Of a DNA stretch of 64,000 nucleotides, positions 33,436 to 42,446 are shown in pieces (position 1 is the stretch's first letter; every line of letters starts with the position of its first letter). Made by a program: the position numbers and the translations under genes. Source of the DNA: Nostoc linckia z4 (GTDB lineage: Bacteria > Cyanobacteriota > Cyanobacteriia > Cyanobacteriales > Nostocaceae); the NCBI RefSeq assembly GCF_002608075.1, contig NZ_LAHA01000006.1:22711-86710 (forward strand), given 5' to 3'. The notes under the pieces were generated by a model. It searched no databases and was not told the origin of the DNA. It saw nothing but the letters and a program-made list of their open reading frames with translations.

Positions 33436-33814
33436 TCTTGCCTTGTCCTCATAATCAATAGTTTCCATTGTAATAGTAGCCTCAACCTTAGTAAAACCCC
33501 CTGAACAAAGCTATGATTAGGAGGCTGTTCTCCTGGTTGAGAACTGAAATTAACATTTAGCTACAAGTTTAATCTAATTCAGGTGGTTGATTGTTGAGTG
33601 TTAACTATTGACTGTTGAGTGTTGACGGTTCACAGTTGACAGTAGCAATGGAATTTTTACTTGCAAGTCCCTGAGCATAACTTTTTTGTTTTAATTTAAT
33701 CGTGAAGTTTGGGGACTAAAGCCTTGTTAATTTTGACTTCTGGATTCTGGATTTTGATACTCAGTTGCCCTCAAAGAGAATACTCTCACTTCCAACTCCC
33801 AGCCTGAGTAGTAT
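33436..33814. other. Intergenic region without recognised gene
   Basis: About 380 bp. It holds TTGACTGTTGAGTG-type short repeats near 33585-33645; otherwise nothing I can support. Confidence 0.55.
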
Positions 33815-34156
33815 TTAAAAGTGAATTCTGCCTTCATTAAATAATTTATATCCCACTGCTAATGCAGTGAAAGCAACTAATAAATTCCATAAGCTAGTGG
33901 ATCTAAAAATTACTCCACCACTCAAGAAAACTAGCACTACACCAACGCCTAACAATATCCATCCCAAATTGCTAGCTTCTCTGTGAAAAAACACTAGTGT
34001 AAAAGTACCAGCCATCATTGCTAAAACTGAGGCTGTAGCAGGTAAGCTCCGGGAAAAAGAATAGTAACCTGCCACAAATATGATGTTTTGAGTAAAAAAA
34101 TATAATCCTGTAAAAAGTAATATTAAACCTATAAGTTTGATCCACAGTCTGCCCAT
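33815..34156 (-). CDS. Conserved small membrane protein of unknown function
   Basis: 113 residues with four predicted membrane helices: LIGLILLFTGLYFFTQNIIF, SVLAMMAGTFTLVFF, LGWILLGVGVVLVFLSGGVI and LWNLLVAFTALAVGY. Short loops, no obvious catalytic motif. The regular composition and length suggest a genuine inner or thylakoid membrane protein of a type seen in cyanobacteria. No partner gene is close. Confidence 0.7.
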   Translation of the reverse strand: MGRLWIKLIGLILLFTGLYFFTQNIIFVAGYYSFSRSLPATASVLAMMAGTFTLVFFHREASNLGWILLGVGVVLVFLSGGVIFRSTSLWNLLVAFTALAVGYKLFNEGRIHF

Positions 34157-34541
34157 AGTATTTGTATATGATTTTTATGTGGCTGAACCTAATTTTATTC
34201 GGACTCATACTGGAGTTTTGAAATTAGTAATAAAATTTACGTAAAATTATTTTAATTTTTGTTCACGTATATTTACTTAGATTGTTTCGGCTGTGTGGAG
34301 GTGCTGGTGTAAGTAAAGCTGATTACAGAAAGTACTTCTTGCCAGGGTGCGATCGAGGTGCTTTAATAGCGATCGCATTCCGCAAAAGTTTCATACATAC
34401 AAGACACCAAGCAACTCGATATTAGATATTGCTGGTGATGTTCATAAAATTACAGACTCAAAACATTTAACTCAAAGGTATGACAAGCTAGTAGCATATC
34501 CTTGACACTAAATTCTCCCAAACAGCTAAATAGGAGCATAT
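34157..34541. other. Intergenic region upstream of the SPFH gene
   Basis: About 385 bp, AT-rich with two HIP1-like GCGATCG sites. It separates divergent genes and must contain both promoters; none is certain. No repeat array. Confidence 0.5.
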
Positions 34542-35384
34542 ATGGAGCCAATCATTGCTATAGTCCTAGCCCTTATAGGTTATGCCTTAGGTTCTGCCAA
34601 ACTGATTAATCAAGGTAGTGAAGCTTTAGTGGAACGCCTGGGACGGTATCATCGCAAACTTAAACCAGGGCTAAACTTTATTGTTCCCTTGGTGGATCAA
34701 ATTGTCATGGAAGATACCACGCGAGAGCAATATATCGACATCAAGCCCCAAAATGTAATTACCAAAGATAATATTTACGTAGAAGTAGATGCGATTGTAT
34801 ACTGGCGGATTATAGATATTGAGAAAAGCTTTTACGCTATTGAAGATCTCCAAGGAGCATTGGTGCAGCTGGCCACAACCACGTTGCGAGAAATCATTGC
34901 TCAAAACACCCTTGAGCAAACCAACGTCTCTAGAGCGGAGATGGATACAGCTATCTTAAATCAGTTGAATGAAATCACAGCAGATTGGGGAGTACAAATT
35001 CTGCGGTTAGATCTTCAAAGAATTACTTTACCTGAGAGTGTACGTAAATCTAGGGAAGATGAGCAAGCTGCTGAAATCAAAAAACGGGCACTAATTACGG
35101 AAGCGGAAGGACAAAAAGAAGCCGCCATTCGCAAAGCAGAAGGAACTATGACTTCAGTAGAAATCATTGCTAAAGCCTTACGTTCTAATCCAGAAAGTAA
35201 GGAAATTCTGCGGTATCTGGTGGCTCAAGATTACGTCAAAGCCAGCCAACAACTAGGCGAGAGCAATAATGCCAAAATTGTCTTTGTCGATCCGGCTAAC
35301 TCCACAGAGATGTTTCAGGAGTTAATTGCTGAGTCAGTGAATAACGAAGATCGCCCCCAAAAATCAGAAAACGGAACTACTTAA
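34542..35384 (+). CDS. SPFH/Band 7 protein (stomatin/paraslipin-like)
   Basis: 280 residues. An N-terminal membrane helix (IIAIVLALIGYALGSAKLI) is followed by the Band 7 domain with the family sequence GSEALVERLGRYHRKLKPGL and VDAIVYWRI, then a coiled coil rich in Glu/Ala/Lys (ITEAEGQKEAAIRKAEG) and a short C-terminal helix. Such proteins form large membrane rings and act with FtsH-type proteases or as microdomain scaffolds. No NfeD partner gene adjoins it. Confidence 0.9.
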   Translation: MEPIIAIVLALIGYALGSAKLINQGSEALVERLGRYHRKLKPGLNFIVPLVDQIVMEDTTREQYIDIKPQNVITKDNIYVEVDAIVYWRIIDIEKSFYAIEDLQGALVQLATTTLREIIAQNTLEQTNVSRAEMDTAILNQLNEITADWGVQILRLDLQRITLPESVRKSREDEQAAEIKKRALITEAEGQKEAAIRKAEGTMTSVEIIAKALRSNPESKEILRYLVAQDYVKASQQLGESNNAKIVFVDPANSTEMFQELIAESVNNEDRPQKSENGTT

Positions 35385-35523
35385 GGGAAGTGGGAGTTGC
35401 TGAGTGTTAATTGTTGACTGTTGACTGCCAACAGTGGAATATTTTTGATTTGGAATTTCCAAAGAGCAACTTGATTGGCGGTGTTTTCTTTTGCTATTCC
35501 CTACTCCCCACTCCCTGTATTTG

Positions 35524-36384
35524 TTAACAGTCACCTTGTGCGGTTCGTCGGAATATTGCATCAGCTACCAAAGAAACATCGCGCATTTGTTGGACATCGT
35601 GAACCCGGAGGATATCAGCTCCATTTGCGATCGCAGCACAACAAGCTGCTGCGGTTCCCCAAACTCGCGCTTTGGGATCTGGTTGATTGAGAATCTTACC
35701 AATAAAGCTTTTACGAGACGCTCCTATTAAAATAGGACAGTCTAATGCCCACAGCGATGGCAATCGCTGAAAAATTTCTAAATTTTGCTCATAATTCTTC
35801 GCAAAACCAATACCAGGATCGATAATCACTTTATTTGCATCGATTCCCACAGCAGTTGCAGCCGCAATTTGCTTTTGCAAAAAACTCAAAATCTCTGCCA
35901 TCAAATCCTGATAATCAGTCATCTGTTGCATGGTTTGTGGCGTTCCTCGGATGTGCATTAAGATAATCGGGACGCCTAAATCGGCTACTGTTGGCAACAT
36001 TTCCGAATCAAAGCTACCCCCAGAAATATCATTAATCATATCTGCCCCAGCTTCTACAGAAGCCCTAGCCACAGCCCCACGGGTAGTATCCACAGAAATC
36101 GGTACTGAAATGGACGGTCTGACTACCTCTAATACAGATAGCACGCGGTGGAGTTCTTCTTCGAGAGTTATTTGCTTTGCCCCTGGTCGAGTTGATTGAC
36201 CACCCACATCGATGATGTCAGCACCAGCAGCCACCAATGCTTGCGCCTGGACTAAAGCCGCAGAGGTAGTGTTAAACTCGCCCCCATCGCTAAAGCTATC
36301 AGGGGTGACATTCAAAATGCCCATCAAATAAGTCCGCTGTCCCCACTCAAAACAGCGTTCTCGAATTATCAAATTACTTGGCAT
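35524..36384 (-). CDS. folP: Dihydropteroate synthase
   Basis: 286 residues. GILNVTPDSFSDGGEF is the pterin-site signature and DVGGQSTRPGA the pABA/pyrophosphate loop; GIGFAKNYEQN and ILIGASRKSFIG complete the TIM-barrel motifs. It joins pABA to 6-hydroxymethyl-dihydropterin pyrophosphate in folate synthesis. It follows tpiA on the same strand after 132 bp containing a hairpin, so the two may share a transcript. Confidence 0.96.
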   Translation of the reverse strand: MPSNLIIRERCFEWGQRTYLMGILNVTPDSFSDGGEFNTTSAALVQAQALVAAGADIIDVGGQSTRPGAKQITLEEELHRVLSVLEVVRPSISVPISVDTTRGAVARASVEAGADMINDISGGSFDSEMLPTVADLGVPIILMHIRGTPQTMQQMTDYQDLMAEILSFLQKQIAAATAVGIDANKVIIDPGIGFAKNYEQNLEIFQRLPSLWALDCPILIGASRKSFIGKILNQPDPKARVWGTAAACCAAIANGADILRVHDVQQMRDVSLVADAIFRRTAQGDC

Positions 36385-36476
36385 AAAAAATCAGAACTCA
36401 GAACTCACAAGTCAGAATTCAGAATATTTCACTTAATAAAGTTAAAAATCGCAGCGAAGGCTGGCTTTGATATTAG

Positions 36477-36504
36477 CCTTTCCCATGCAGATAGCATGGG
36501 AAGG
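36477..36504 (-). promoter_or_regulatory. Stable hairpin between tpiA and folP
   Basis: In the transcript sense CCTTCCCATGC, a 5-base loop, GCATGGGAAAGG: an 11-12 bp stem beginning 12 bp after the tpiA stop codon. There is no T-run, so it may protect an mRNA end or attenuate read-through more than terminate. Confidence 0.55.
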
Positions 36505-36516
36505 ATAAAAGGCACA

Positions 36517-37263
36517 TCAGACTGACTTATAGTTAACAATCCGAGCGAAACTCTCGGCTTCGAGACTTGCTCCTCCCACTAAAACGCCATCAATTTCTGG
36601 TTGAGCCATGATTTCATCAATATTATTTGGCTTGACTGAGCCGCCATATTGAATTGATACATTGGGATTGTTCAATTGGCTACGAATTAAGCCAATTATG
36701 CGATTAGCTTCTACAGCTTCACAAGTATCACCAGTGCCAATTGCCCAAATCGGTTCATAGGCTATCACCAAATTGTCCTGATCGATATCTACCAAGCCTT
36801 TGTCGAGTTGGAGACTAATCAGTGATTCGGTTTCTTTGTTATCTCGTTGTTCTTTGGTTTCGCCAACACAAAGAATCGGGGTTAAACCAAACCTTTGAGC
36901 TGTTCGCAGACGCAGATTAACAGTGGCGTCCGTTTCACCAAAGTATTGGCGTCGTTCGCTATGACCGACAATCACAAAGCGCACGCCAATTTCTATCAGC
37001 ATCGGGGGAGAAATTTCACCAGTGTAGGCTCCATATTCTTCCCAATGGACATTTTGCGCCCCCAGTTGTACGCGACTACCATGTAAATTCCTAGACAAAA
37101 CGCTGAGATTAGTGAAAGGAGGGCACAACAGTACTTCACGTTCTTCAGGCGTTTCCTGTAGGTGGGGCAGAAATCCTTGTAAAAACTCTTCGGACTCTGC
37201 CTGGGTTTTGTACATTTTCCAGTTACCGGCAATAACTATTTTTCGCACGGGTAATTTCGTCAA
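36517..37263 (-). CDS. tpiA: Triosephosphate isomerase
   Basis: 248 residues. Motifs: AGNWKMYKT (substrate lysine), VIVGHSERR (electrophile histidine), [11 protein letters not shown] (catalytic glutamate and loop 6), YGGSVKPNN. It interconverts dihydroxyacetone phosphate and glyceraldehyde 3-phosphate in glycolysis and the Calvin cycle. An alternative GTG start five codons in would give the common N-terminus [12 protein letters not shown]. Confidence 0.97.
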   Translation of the reverse strand: MTKLPVRKIVIAGNWKMYKTQAESEEFLQGFLPHLQETPEEREVLLCPPFTNLSVLSRNLHGSRVQLGAQNVHWEEYGAYTGEISPPMLIEIGVRFVIVGHSERRQYFGETDATVNLRLRTAQRFGLTPILCVGETKEQRDNKETESLISLQLDKGLVDIDQDNLVIAYEPIWAIGTGDTCEAVEANRIIGLIRSQLNNPNVSIQYGGSVKPNNIDEIMAQPEIDGVLVGGASLEAESFARIVNYKSV

Positions 37264-37617
37264 GATCCTAACGCTACTAGATGCATTTTTCAGTCTAGAA
37301 CTTTTTGGGATGCAATCAGCATTTTAAACAAAAGCTTGACTGCTTTTATTGCTACACGCTTTTTGACAAGCTTGACCGGCTTACCGAATGATTTTTCAGT
37401 ATCTAAGAATTTGCCCAACTCTTTTAACAGTGGGTTTGTAGGACGGTGGAGAGGTTTAGCTGTAATTATTAATACATTAATTAGCCATATATTGTCACCA
37501 CCACTGAAACTTTACACAACTTTATAAAGTTAAGATGATTTATCGTTATTATCACGTTAGTTTTTAAAAGTAGGTGGGTAGTATAAATTACCGAAAAACC
37601 TGATTTTCCATATAGCT
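37264..37617. other. Intergenic region without recognised gene
   Basis: 354 bp between divergent tpiA and the HupE-like gene. One 63-codon open frame lies here but has no family resemblance. No repeats. Confidence 0.5.
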
Positions 37618-38292
37618 ATGTTCAAAACTAAATTATCAGAATTCCGTGTTAAACCGGAATTTTATACCTTGAAATTAGCCGATCGCCATATTGCAGCGAT
37701 GGCAGCTCTGATTTTAATTAGCTTGCTAAGTTCCTTGACTGGAACGCCTACTGTTCGAGCCATTTCTAACTATTGGGAAGGTTCCATCTGGGGAATAGCA
37801 GATCCAGTCATTAACTCAAAGTGCTTAGTTGGTATTATTACTATTGGCTTACTGTCATCTATATTTGTTCGTGGCGCTTTGATAGTTGGATATTTTGTCT
37901 TAGCAGTAATTTTGGGGATTATAATTCATTTATTGCAGATAAATTTACCAGGAATAGAAATAGCCATAGGTATTTCTACTATTTTCTTAGGTACAATGCT
38001 CATCAACGCAAATCAAGTAAACTTTATGTTACTTGCTTTGGTGAGTATTAGTGTTGGTTTCTTGCAGGGTTACATTCACGAACAATCTATTACTGTGTCA
38101 GGAATAATACCTGTAATTCCCTATATATTAGGTATTGCCTTAACTCAGTTTGCAGTTACCATGAGCGTTAGAGAAATTGGTAGTGCGATGGGTATGGGGG
38201 AAATCAACCGAATTGTACCTTGGAAAATTAGTATTGCTGGCTTTTGTTTGTGTGCGATCGCAATGGTGTTTTTGAGCAATTCAATTATCTAA
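37618..38292 (+). CDS. HupE/UreJ-like integral membrane protein
   Basis: 224 residues with about six membrane helices. The stretch IHLLQINLPGIEIAIGISTI, then a helix ending GFLQGYIHEQS, matches the HupE/UreJ pattern (PG.ELGI...L, F..FHGYAHG). Family members accompany hydrogenase or urease operons and are thought to move nickel or cobalt. The N-terminal metal signature HPxxGxDH is not seen; the equivalent place reads ADPVINSKCLVG, so metal transport is doubtful. No hydrogenase or urease gene is near. Possibly a diverged cyanobacterial member with another cargo. Confidence 0.65.
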   Translation: MFKTKLSEFRVKPEFYTLKLADRHIAAMAALILISLLSSLTGTPTVRAISNYWEGSIWGIADPVINSKCLVGIITIGLLSSIFVRGALIVGYFVLAVILGIIIHLLQINLPGIEIAIGISTIFLGTMLINANQVNFMLLALVSISVGFLQGYIHEQSITVSGIIPVIPYILGIALTQFAVTMSVREIGSAMGMGEINRIVPWKISIAGFCLCAIAMVFLSNSII

Positions 38293-39001
38293 ATCAAGTC
38301 TTTTAGTTCAATACAATACAGTCATTGCTAGGGACGCATAGCTAACTGTGTGTCCTCATAGCCTGTTTGTAGTATTACTCAAACTTCATTGGCGAATACA
38401 TATAGCGCTTTAAAGTCTCTTGGGGACTTTAAAGTAAAAAAAATATTCTATAGAAGACTGTTGACTGTTAACTTTGAACTGTCAACGCTTTAACCGGAAT
38501 TATTTATTTTTTGCAGTTCCCTGAGTATCTGGGTTTTAGGATCGGTTTATGTCTTAAACTATGCTTCAACCGCCATACATATTTGTCTTGGAAGTGCATA
38601 GCCTTTTGACTAAAGAAAATTTAGACTAATTGATTTTGCCAGCAATGGTTATCAGCATAAATAAAAGGAATAAAATTAATATTCTGAGCAACCTTATCTG
38701 ATTCTATACTGAAAGATGAAAGGTAAATTGCAATTCTCTAAACTGATAATTAGCACTGAGAACAACCTAATTTATCGCCTTTTAGCTATTGTTTGACGAA
38801 AAATTAAACAACAAATGTATAATTACTTCAACTTAATTGTATAAGTACTTAAACACAACATTAGATAGATGCATCAAACAACAAAATCACACATATTATC
38901 GAAATGATAATCTTAATCTCATGTTTGTACTGAAATTATTTATTTCAATTGAAATTAGGAATTTGACTAATATGCTGTCTCAAAATTAAGGTGTTAAACA
39001 A
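38293..39001. other. 709-bp intergenic region with two palindromes
   Basis: AT-rich. It contains a degraded copy of the GGGGCGCATAG palindrome (about 38328-38355), a perfect 10-bp inverted repeat at 38408-38434, and TTGACTGTTAACTTTGAACTGTCAA-like fold-back sequence (about 38460-38486). No gene with support was found on either strand. Confidence 0.6.
38408..38434. repeat. Perfect 10-bp inverted repeat
   Basis: CTTTAAAGTC, seven bases, GACTTTAAAG, followed on the plus strand by an A-rich run. There is no T-run on the side of a nearby gene, so it is not a standard terminator. Confidence 0.6.
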
Positions 39002-39301
39002 ATGATTGCAACAGGAATTGAAGTAAAAATAAATCGTTTGGAATCTATTGTGGAACAAATTGGAGAAGCAGTACTTTCTACCACTGAGACAATCGAACGT
39101 CTCGCAGAAAGATTGGAGACTGTCAGCACACAACTTGAAGCACAAGGACAGCAGGTGCAACAACAAGGCTATCAAATTGTTGCTTTATGCGACGCAGTAC
39201 AAACTCTCGCCGAATCTCAGCAAAATTCGCTGCAAAAACTCAACGAACTAACACATACTCTAGATAGATTTATGTATTTAATTCAAGGAGATGCTGGTTA
39301 A
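39002..39301 (+). CDS. Small coiled-coil protein, hypothetical
   Basis: 99 residues, almost entirely alpha-helical with heptad spacing (IEVKINRLESIVEQIGEAVL, TIERLAERLETVSTQLEAQG, QQVQQQGYQIVALCDAVQTL). No signal peptide or membrane helix. Likely to oligomerise; short proteins of this kind are frequent in filamentous cyanobacteria, without known function. It is convergent with surE. Confidence 0.6.
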   Translation: MIATGIEVKINRLESIVEQIGEAVLSTTETIERLAERLETVSTQLEAQGQQVQQQGYQIVALCDAVQTLAESQQNSLQKLNELTHTLDRFMYLIQGDAG

Positions 39302-39334
39302 CAATATAAAAGTAAAAAGAAGTTCGGATATATA

Positions 39335-40015
39335 TCAAACTCTCAATTGAGTGACGGCGATATTGCCAGAAAAACATACATCGACATCACTACCAGGAGT
39401 GCGATCGCGTTTGCCATACTCTCCTACATAATAAAAATCATTACCCTCAATGCGATAATTGACGGGCAAAGGTTTGATACAGGGTTGGCAAAACACCATC
39501 TTAGGATCTGGTTCTCCCGGTTGTAAATGTGGCAAATTGACATTCCAAAAACATCCAGGTTCCAGGGGACGGTTGAGTAAATCTGCTAACACTTGAGTTG
39601 TGAATTTAGCAGCCAAATCCCAATCGAAGTTTTGCTTTGCTTTGCGATAATGAGAAATGGCAATTCCCGGAATACCGTGCATTGCAGCTTCTCGCACAGC
39701 AGCAACCGTACCGGATATGTAGACATCGACTCCTAGATTACCACCAGCGTTAATACCTGAAAGTACAAATTTGACATCTGGCGTAATTTGTGTTATAGCA
39801 ATCCTCACACAATCAGCAGGAGTGCCAGCGATGGCATACTCAGTTTCAGAACGTCGTTGCAGGTTGATGGCACTAGTCGTAGTGACTTGATGTCCACAGC
39901 CAGACAGATGATTTACAGGAGCCGCAATAATAGCATTTTTGCCGTTGACAGCTTTTACCAAGGCTCGGATACCAGGAGCGTCAATACCATCATCATTAGT
40001 GAGAATTATAGTCAT
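39335..40015 (-). CDS. surE: 5'-nucleotidase SurE
   Basis: 226 residues from the ATG at 40015 (MTIILTNDDGIDAPGI). The NDDG metal-binding motif, SGCGH (NxxxS-type loop), SGINAGGNLG and SGTVAAVREA are all family signatures. It removes phosphate from nucleoside 5'- and 3'-monophosphates and short polyphosphate, and is linked to stationary-phase survival. A longer open frame upstream is translation of the MITE-like element at 40046-40201. Confidence 0.95.
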   Translation of the reverse strand: MTIILTNDDGIDAPGIRALVKAVNGKNAIIAAPVNHLSGCGHQVTTTSAINLQRRSETEYAIAGTPADCVRIAITQITPDVKFVLSGINAGGNLGVDVYISGTVAAVREAAMHGIPGIAISHYRKAKQNFDWDLAAKFTTQVLADLLNRPLEPGCFWNVNLPHLQPGEPDPKMVFCQPCIKPLPVNYRIEGNDFYYVGEYGKRDRTPGSDVDVCFSGNIAVTQLRV

Positions 40016-40045
40016 ATATTTATTTAAGTAGCTTGGCGTAAATAT

Positions 40046-40201
40046 TAGACTTCTAAGAGAAGTAGGGAAAAGGGGAAGGGCCCCCTCTGGGGAAAAGGGG
40101 CAGGGGAAAGGGGGAAAGGTTTGGTATTTTCGCTTTTCCCCAATAAAGATGTATCCCTTTGACCACAAGAGTGCAAAAAGCAATTGATTGCAAGAGGTCT
40201 A
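40046..40201. mobile_element. MITE-like element, TAGACTTCT...AGAGGTCTA (copy 1)
   Basis: 156 bp. Its left end TAGACTTCTAAGAGAAGTAG and right end TTGCAAGAGGTCTA are related as inverted repeats, with G-rich then C-rich interior (GGGAAAAGGGGAAGG, TTTCCCC) and the internal segment CCTTTGACCACAAGAGTGCA. The same ends and interior recur at 42222-42375, 58780-58912 and 60843-60967. No coding capacity. Confidence 0.8.
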
Positions 40202-40318
40202 TTTATCGTTGGCATCGGGCAAGACGTAGAAGGCTTTAGTTGTGGATACTAAAAAAATCTTGCTGATTCTACCAAAAATATTCAGAATACGATACAATTT
40301 CTAGATGGTTTGCAAATT

Positions 40319-40356
40319 CCGCCCTCAGCATTTGGGTTAACTCCCACAAGGGCGGT
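40319..40356. promoter_or_regulatory. Nested hairpin (CCGCCCT...AGGGCGG)
   Basis: Outer stem CCGCCCT/AGGGCGG encloses an inner TGGG-TTAACT-CCCA stem, followed by TGTTT. It lies about 200 bp upstream of psb32 and could be a terminator-like or structured leader element. No assignment beyond structure. Confidence 0.4.
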
Positions 40357-40557
40357 GTTTCTTGCAAGTAGCGAGTGTGTTAGGTCAAAGTTAATACTGA
40401 TAGCCCACTCATAGAAAATTTGTACAATAAAAAATCCTGTAAAATATATATCTGCCAGTAGTAGCAGAAACATTCTATTGCAGAATACTCAGAACTAGAT
40501 GATTTTTACAGCGGTTCTATAGTATTTTTGGTGCAAGCCCGTCTTAGAGTTAATACG

Positions 40558-41301
40558 ATGAAACAGCTCATCAAGCAATTATTTACCAATAAAAAACATT
40601 TCATTCGGCTGATCTTACCAATAGTGACGGTTATTTTGTCAGCGTCGCTGTTTACCGCACCCGCTTTAGCCACGGGTGTCTATCAAATACCGAATCTGAC
40701 ATCAGGAAATGACACCTGGGTTTTAGATCAAGGTGAAGTCATCAGTCGTCTGAACGAAGGTAAGATTAGCAGCGCTTTGCAGGATTTGGCAAAGCAAACT
40801 GGTAAAGAAGTGAGAATCGTTACCATTCGCCACTTTGACTACGGCGAAACAGCCGAAAGCTTTACTAAAGAACTGTTTGAAAAATGGTTTCCCACAAAAG
40901 AAGCCCAAGCAAATCAAACTTTATTGGTTCTTGATACAGCGACCAACAATACCGCTATTATTACTGGCGATGGCGTTAAATCATTGCTCACAGACTCCAT
41001 TACCGAGAGTGTAGCTAATGAAACTCTAAGTACGCCACTACGTAAAGGTAATAAATACAACCAAGCCTTTATTGATGCTAGCGATCGCCTCGTCGCCATC
41101 CTTTCAGGCAAACCAGATCCAGGGCCTCCCCAAATCGCTGAAAATGTTCAGGTAGAAGGTACTTTCAAGGACGCAGAAGAAACTAAAGCTGTCCAAGGTA
41201 GTGCTACAGCTTGGGTAATAGGATTATTAATTGCCGCCACCGTTATTCCAATGGCCACTTACTATATCTACCAAATCAATCAGCCATCATCTGATGGGTA
41301 A
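40558..41301 (+). CDS. psb32: Psb32-like TPM domain protein (TLP18.3 family)
   Basis: 247 residues from the ATG at 40558; an upstream in-frame start adds ten unlikely residues. A basic N-terminus and hydrophobic segment end in TAPALA, a signal peptide to the lumen or periplasm. The TPM (TLP18.3/Psb32/MOLO-1) domain follows (WVLDQGEVISRLNEGKISSA to LSGKPDPG), with NQTLLVLDTATNNTAIITGD in its core. A C-terminal membrane helix (AWVIGLLIAATVIPMATYYI) anchors it. Psb32 protects photosystem II during photodamage and repair. Confidence 0.88.
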   Translation: MKQLIKQLFTNKKHFIRLILPIVTVILSASLFTAPALATGVYQIPNLTSGNDTWVLDQGEVISRLNEGKISSALQDLAKQTGKEVRIVTIRHFDYGETAESFTKELFEKWFPTKEAQANQTLLVLDTATNNTAIITGDGVKSLLTDSITESVANETLSTPLRKGNKYNQAFIDASDRLVAILSGKPDPGPPQIAENVQVEGTFKDAEETKAVQGSATAWVIGLLIAATVIPMATYYIYQINQPSSDG

Positions 41302-41302
41302 T

Positions 41303-41663
41303 GGCAAAGTTTGGAGTTTGGAGTTTGGAGTTTGGAGTTTGGAGTTAAGAGTTTGGAGTTAAAAGTTAAGAGTTAAGAGTTAAGAGTTTGGAGTTTGGAG
41401 TTAGGAGTTAGGAGTTTAGAATTTGAAGTTAGCAGTCGTGAATTTCTAAGTTTTAACATCTAATTCCTAATTGTTAACTTCTAACTCATAATTCCTTATT
41501 TCTCACTCATAACTCTTCCCTTCTCACTAATAACTTCTAATTCATAACTTCTAACTCCTCACTCATAACTCCTCACTTCTAACTTCTAACTCCTAACTTC
41601 TAACTCCTAACTCCTAACTCTTAACTCATAACTCCTAACTCCTAACTCCTCACTTTTCACTCT
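41303..41663. repeat. Long STRR array (361 bp) in inverted arrangement
   Basis: The largest array of the window. The left half is GGAGTTT/GAGTTAA/AGTTAGG heptamers (to about 41435); the right half is AACTTCT/AACTCCT/AACTCAT units of opposite sense to 41663, ending 3 bp before the stop codon of the DUF4346 gene. The whole gap between two convergent genes is repeat and could form a long imperfect hairpin. Confidence 0.92.
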
Positions 41664-41665
41664 TA

Positions 41666-42055
41666 TTAATCTTGAACATATTCTTGTTCTGTAATTAAAG
41701 CGACTTCAGCCCGGACAAATTCTCGGCCTAAATAAGCTGCATGATTTAATTGAGTGACTGGGGAAGGCTGAGTTTCTTCAAAGATTTTTACGCAAAGTTC
41801 TTTGGCTGTTCTGCCACTAAAAACTGTGGTGTGAGTTCGTTCTACCTTTTCTCGTGCAGGAATTACCTTTCCTGTTTCTGGATCGACTGCTAAACCGCGT
41901 TCATCAATAACATTTGTAAAATGCTTGGCATAAATTAACTCTGCGTCTCTATCCAAGTAAATGATGAAATATCCACCGGGATCGAGGTCAATATGACGCT
42001 GAGAAAGTCGATCGTCAATTGCTGCTAAATCTTTAACCATTAAATCTGTGAGCAT
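41666..42055 (-). CDS. DUF4346 domain protein
   Basis: 129 residues from the ATG at 42055. It matches the short DUF4346 family known in cyanobacteria (DPGGYFIIYLDRDAELIYAK, HFTNVIDERGLAVDPETGKV, GRTAKELCVKIFEE, LNHAAYLGREFVRAE). This domain also occurs fused to dihydropteroate-synthase-like and methyltransferase-type proteins; the activity is unknown. No membrane segment. The 3' end abuts the STRR array and the 5' side faces a MITE-like element. Confidence 0.8.
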   Translation of the reverse strand: MLTDLMVKDLAAIDDRLSQRHIDLDPGGYFIIYLDRDAELIYAKHFTNVIDERGLAVDPETGKVIPAREKVERTHTTVFSGRTAKELCVKIFEETQPSPVTQLNHAAYLGREFVRAEVALITEQEYVQD

Positions 42056-42221
42056 TATCAAAGGCAAATTTTTTCTTAAGAGTTTTTACACTCTATCTCA
42101 AGTGTAATTCTTTGTTTACCCTCTGAGTTGTAAATGGGGAGTAGGGAATAGGGAAGAATAAACTATTGGGCTTTTAAATTGCATGGTTACCTGTTAAGTT
42201 AGTTGACTGTTTAGTGTTGAC

Positions 42222-42375
42222 TAGACTTCTTGCATAAGTCGGGAAAAGGGGAAGGTGGGGCCCCCTCTGGGGATAAGGGGCAGGGGGAAAGGGTAAAGGT
42301 TTTGTATTGTCCCCTTCCCCTTTAACCTTTTCCCTTTTCCCAACTCTTGCAAAAAACACTTTTGCAAGAGGTCTA
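42222..42375. mobile_element. MITE-like element (copy 2)
   Basis: 154 bp, from TAGACTTCTTGCATAAGT to TTTTGCAAGAGGTCTA. The ends are inverted repeats of about 17 bp. The interior has GGGAAAAGGGGAAGG, the palindrome GGGGCCCCC within CCCCCTCTGGGG, and complementary CCCTTTTCCC. Lies between the DUF4346 gene and a GNAT-like gene, outside both. Confidence 0.85.
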
Positions 42376-42446
42376 CTGTTTACGGTTAACTGTCAACCAT
42401 CAACAATCAACATCAAAAAAATTCCCATATACTGAGTTTTCGATGT

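Noticed and set aside
37336-37527. 63-codon open frame between tpiA and the HupE-like gene
   Set aside because: No ribosome site, no recognisable sequence, and position typical of a promoter gap.
40282-40473. Minus-strand 63-codon frame upstream of psb32
   Set aside because: Spans the nested hairpin, has no family resemblance and no ribosome site.
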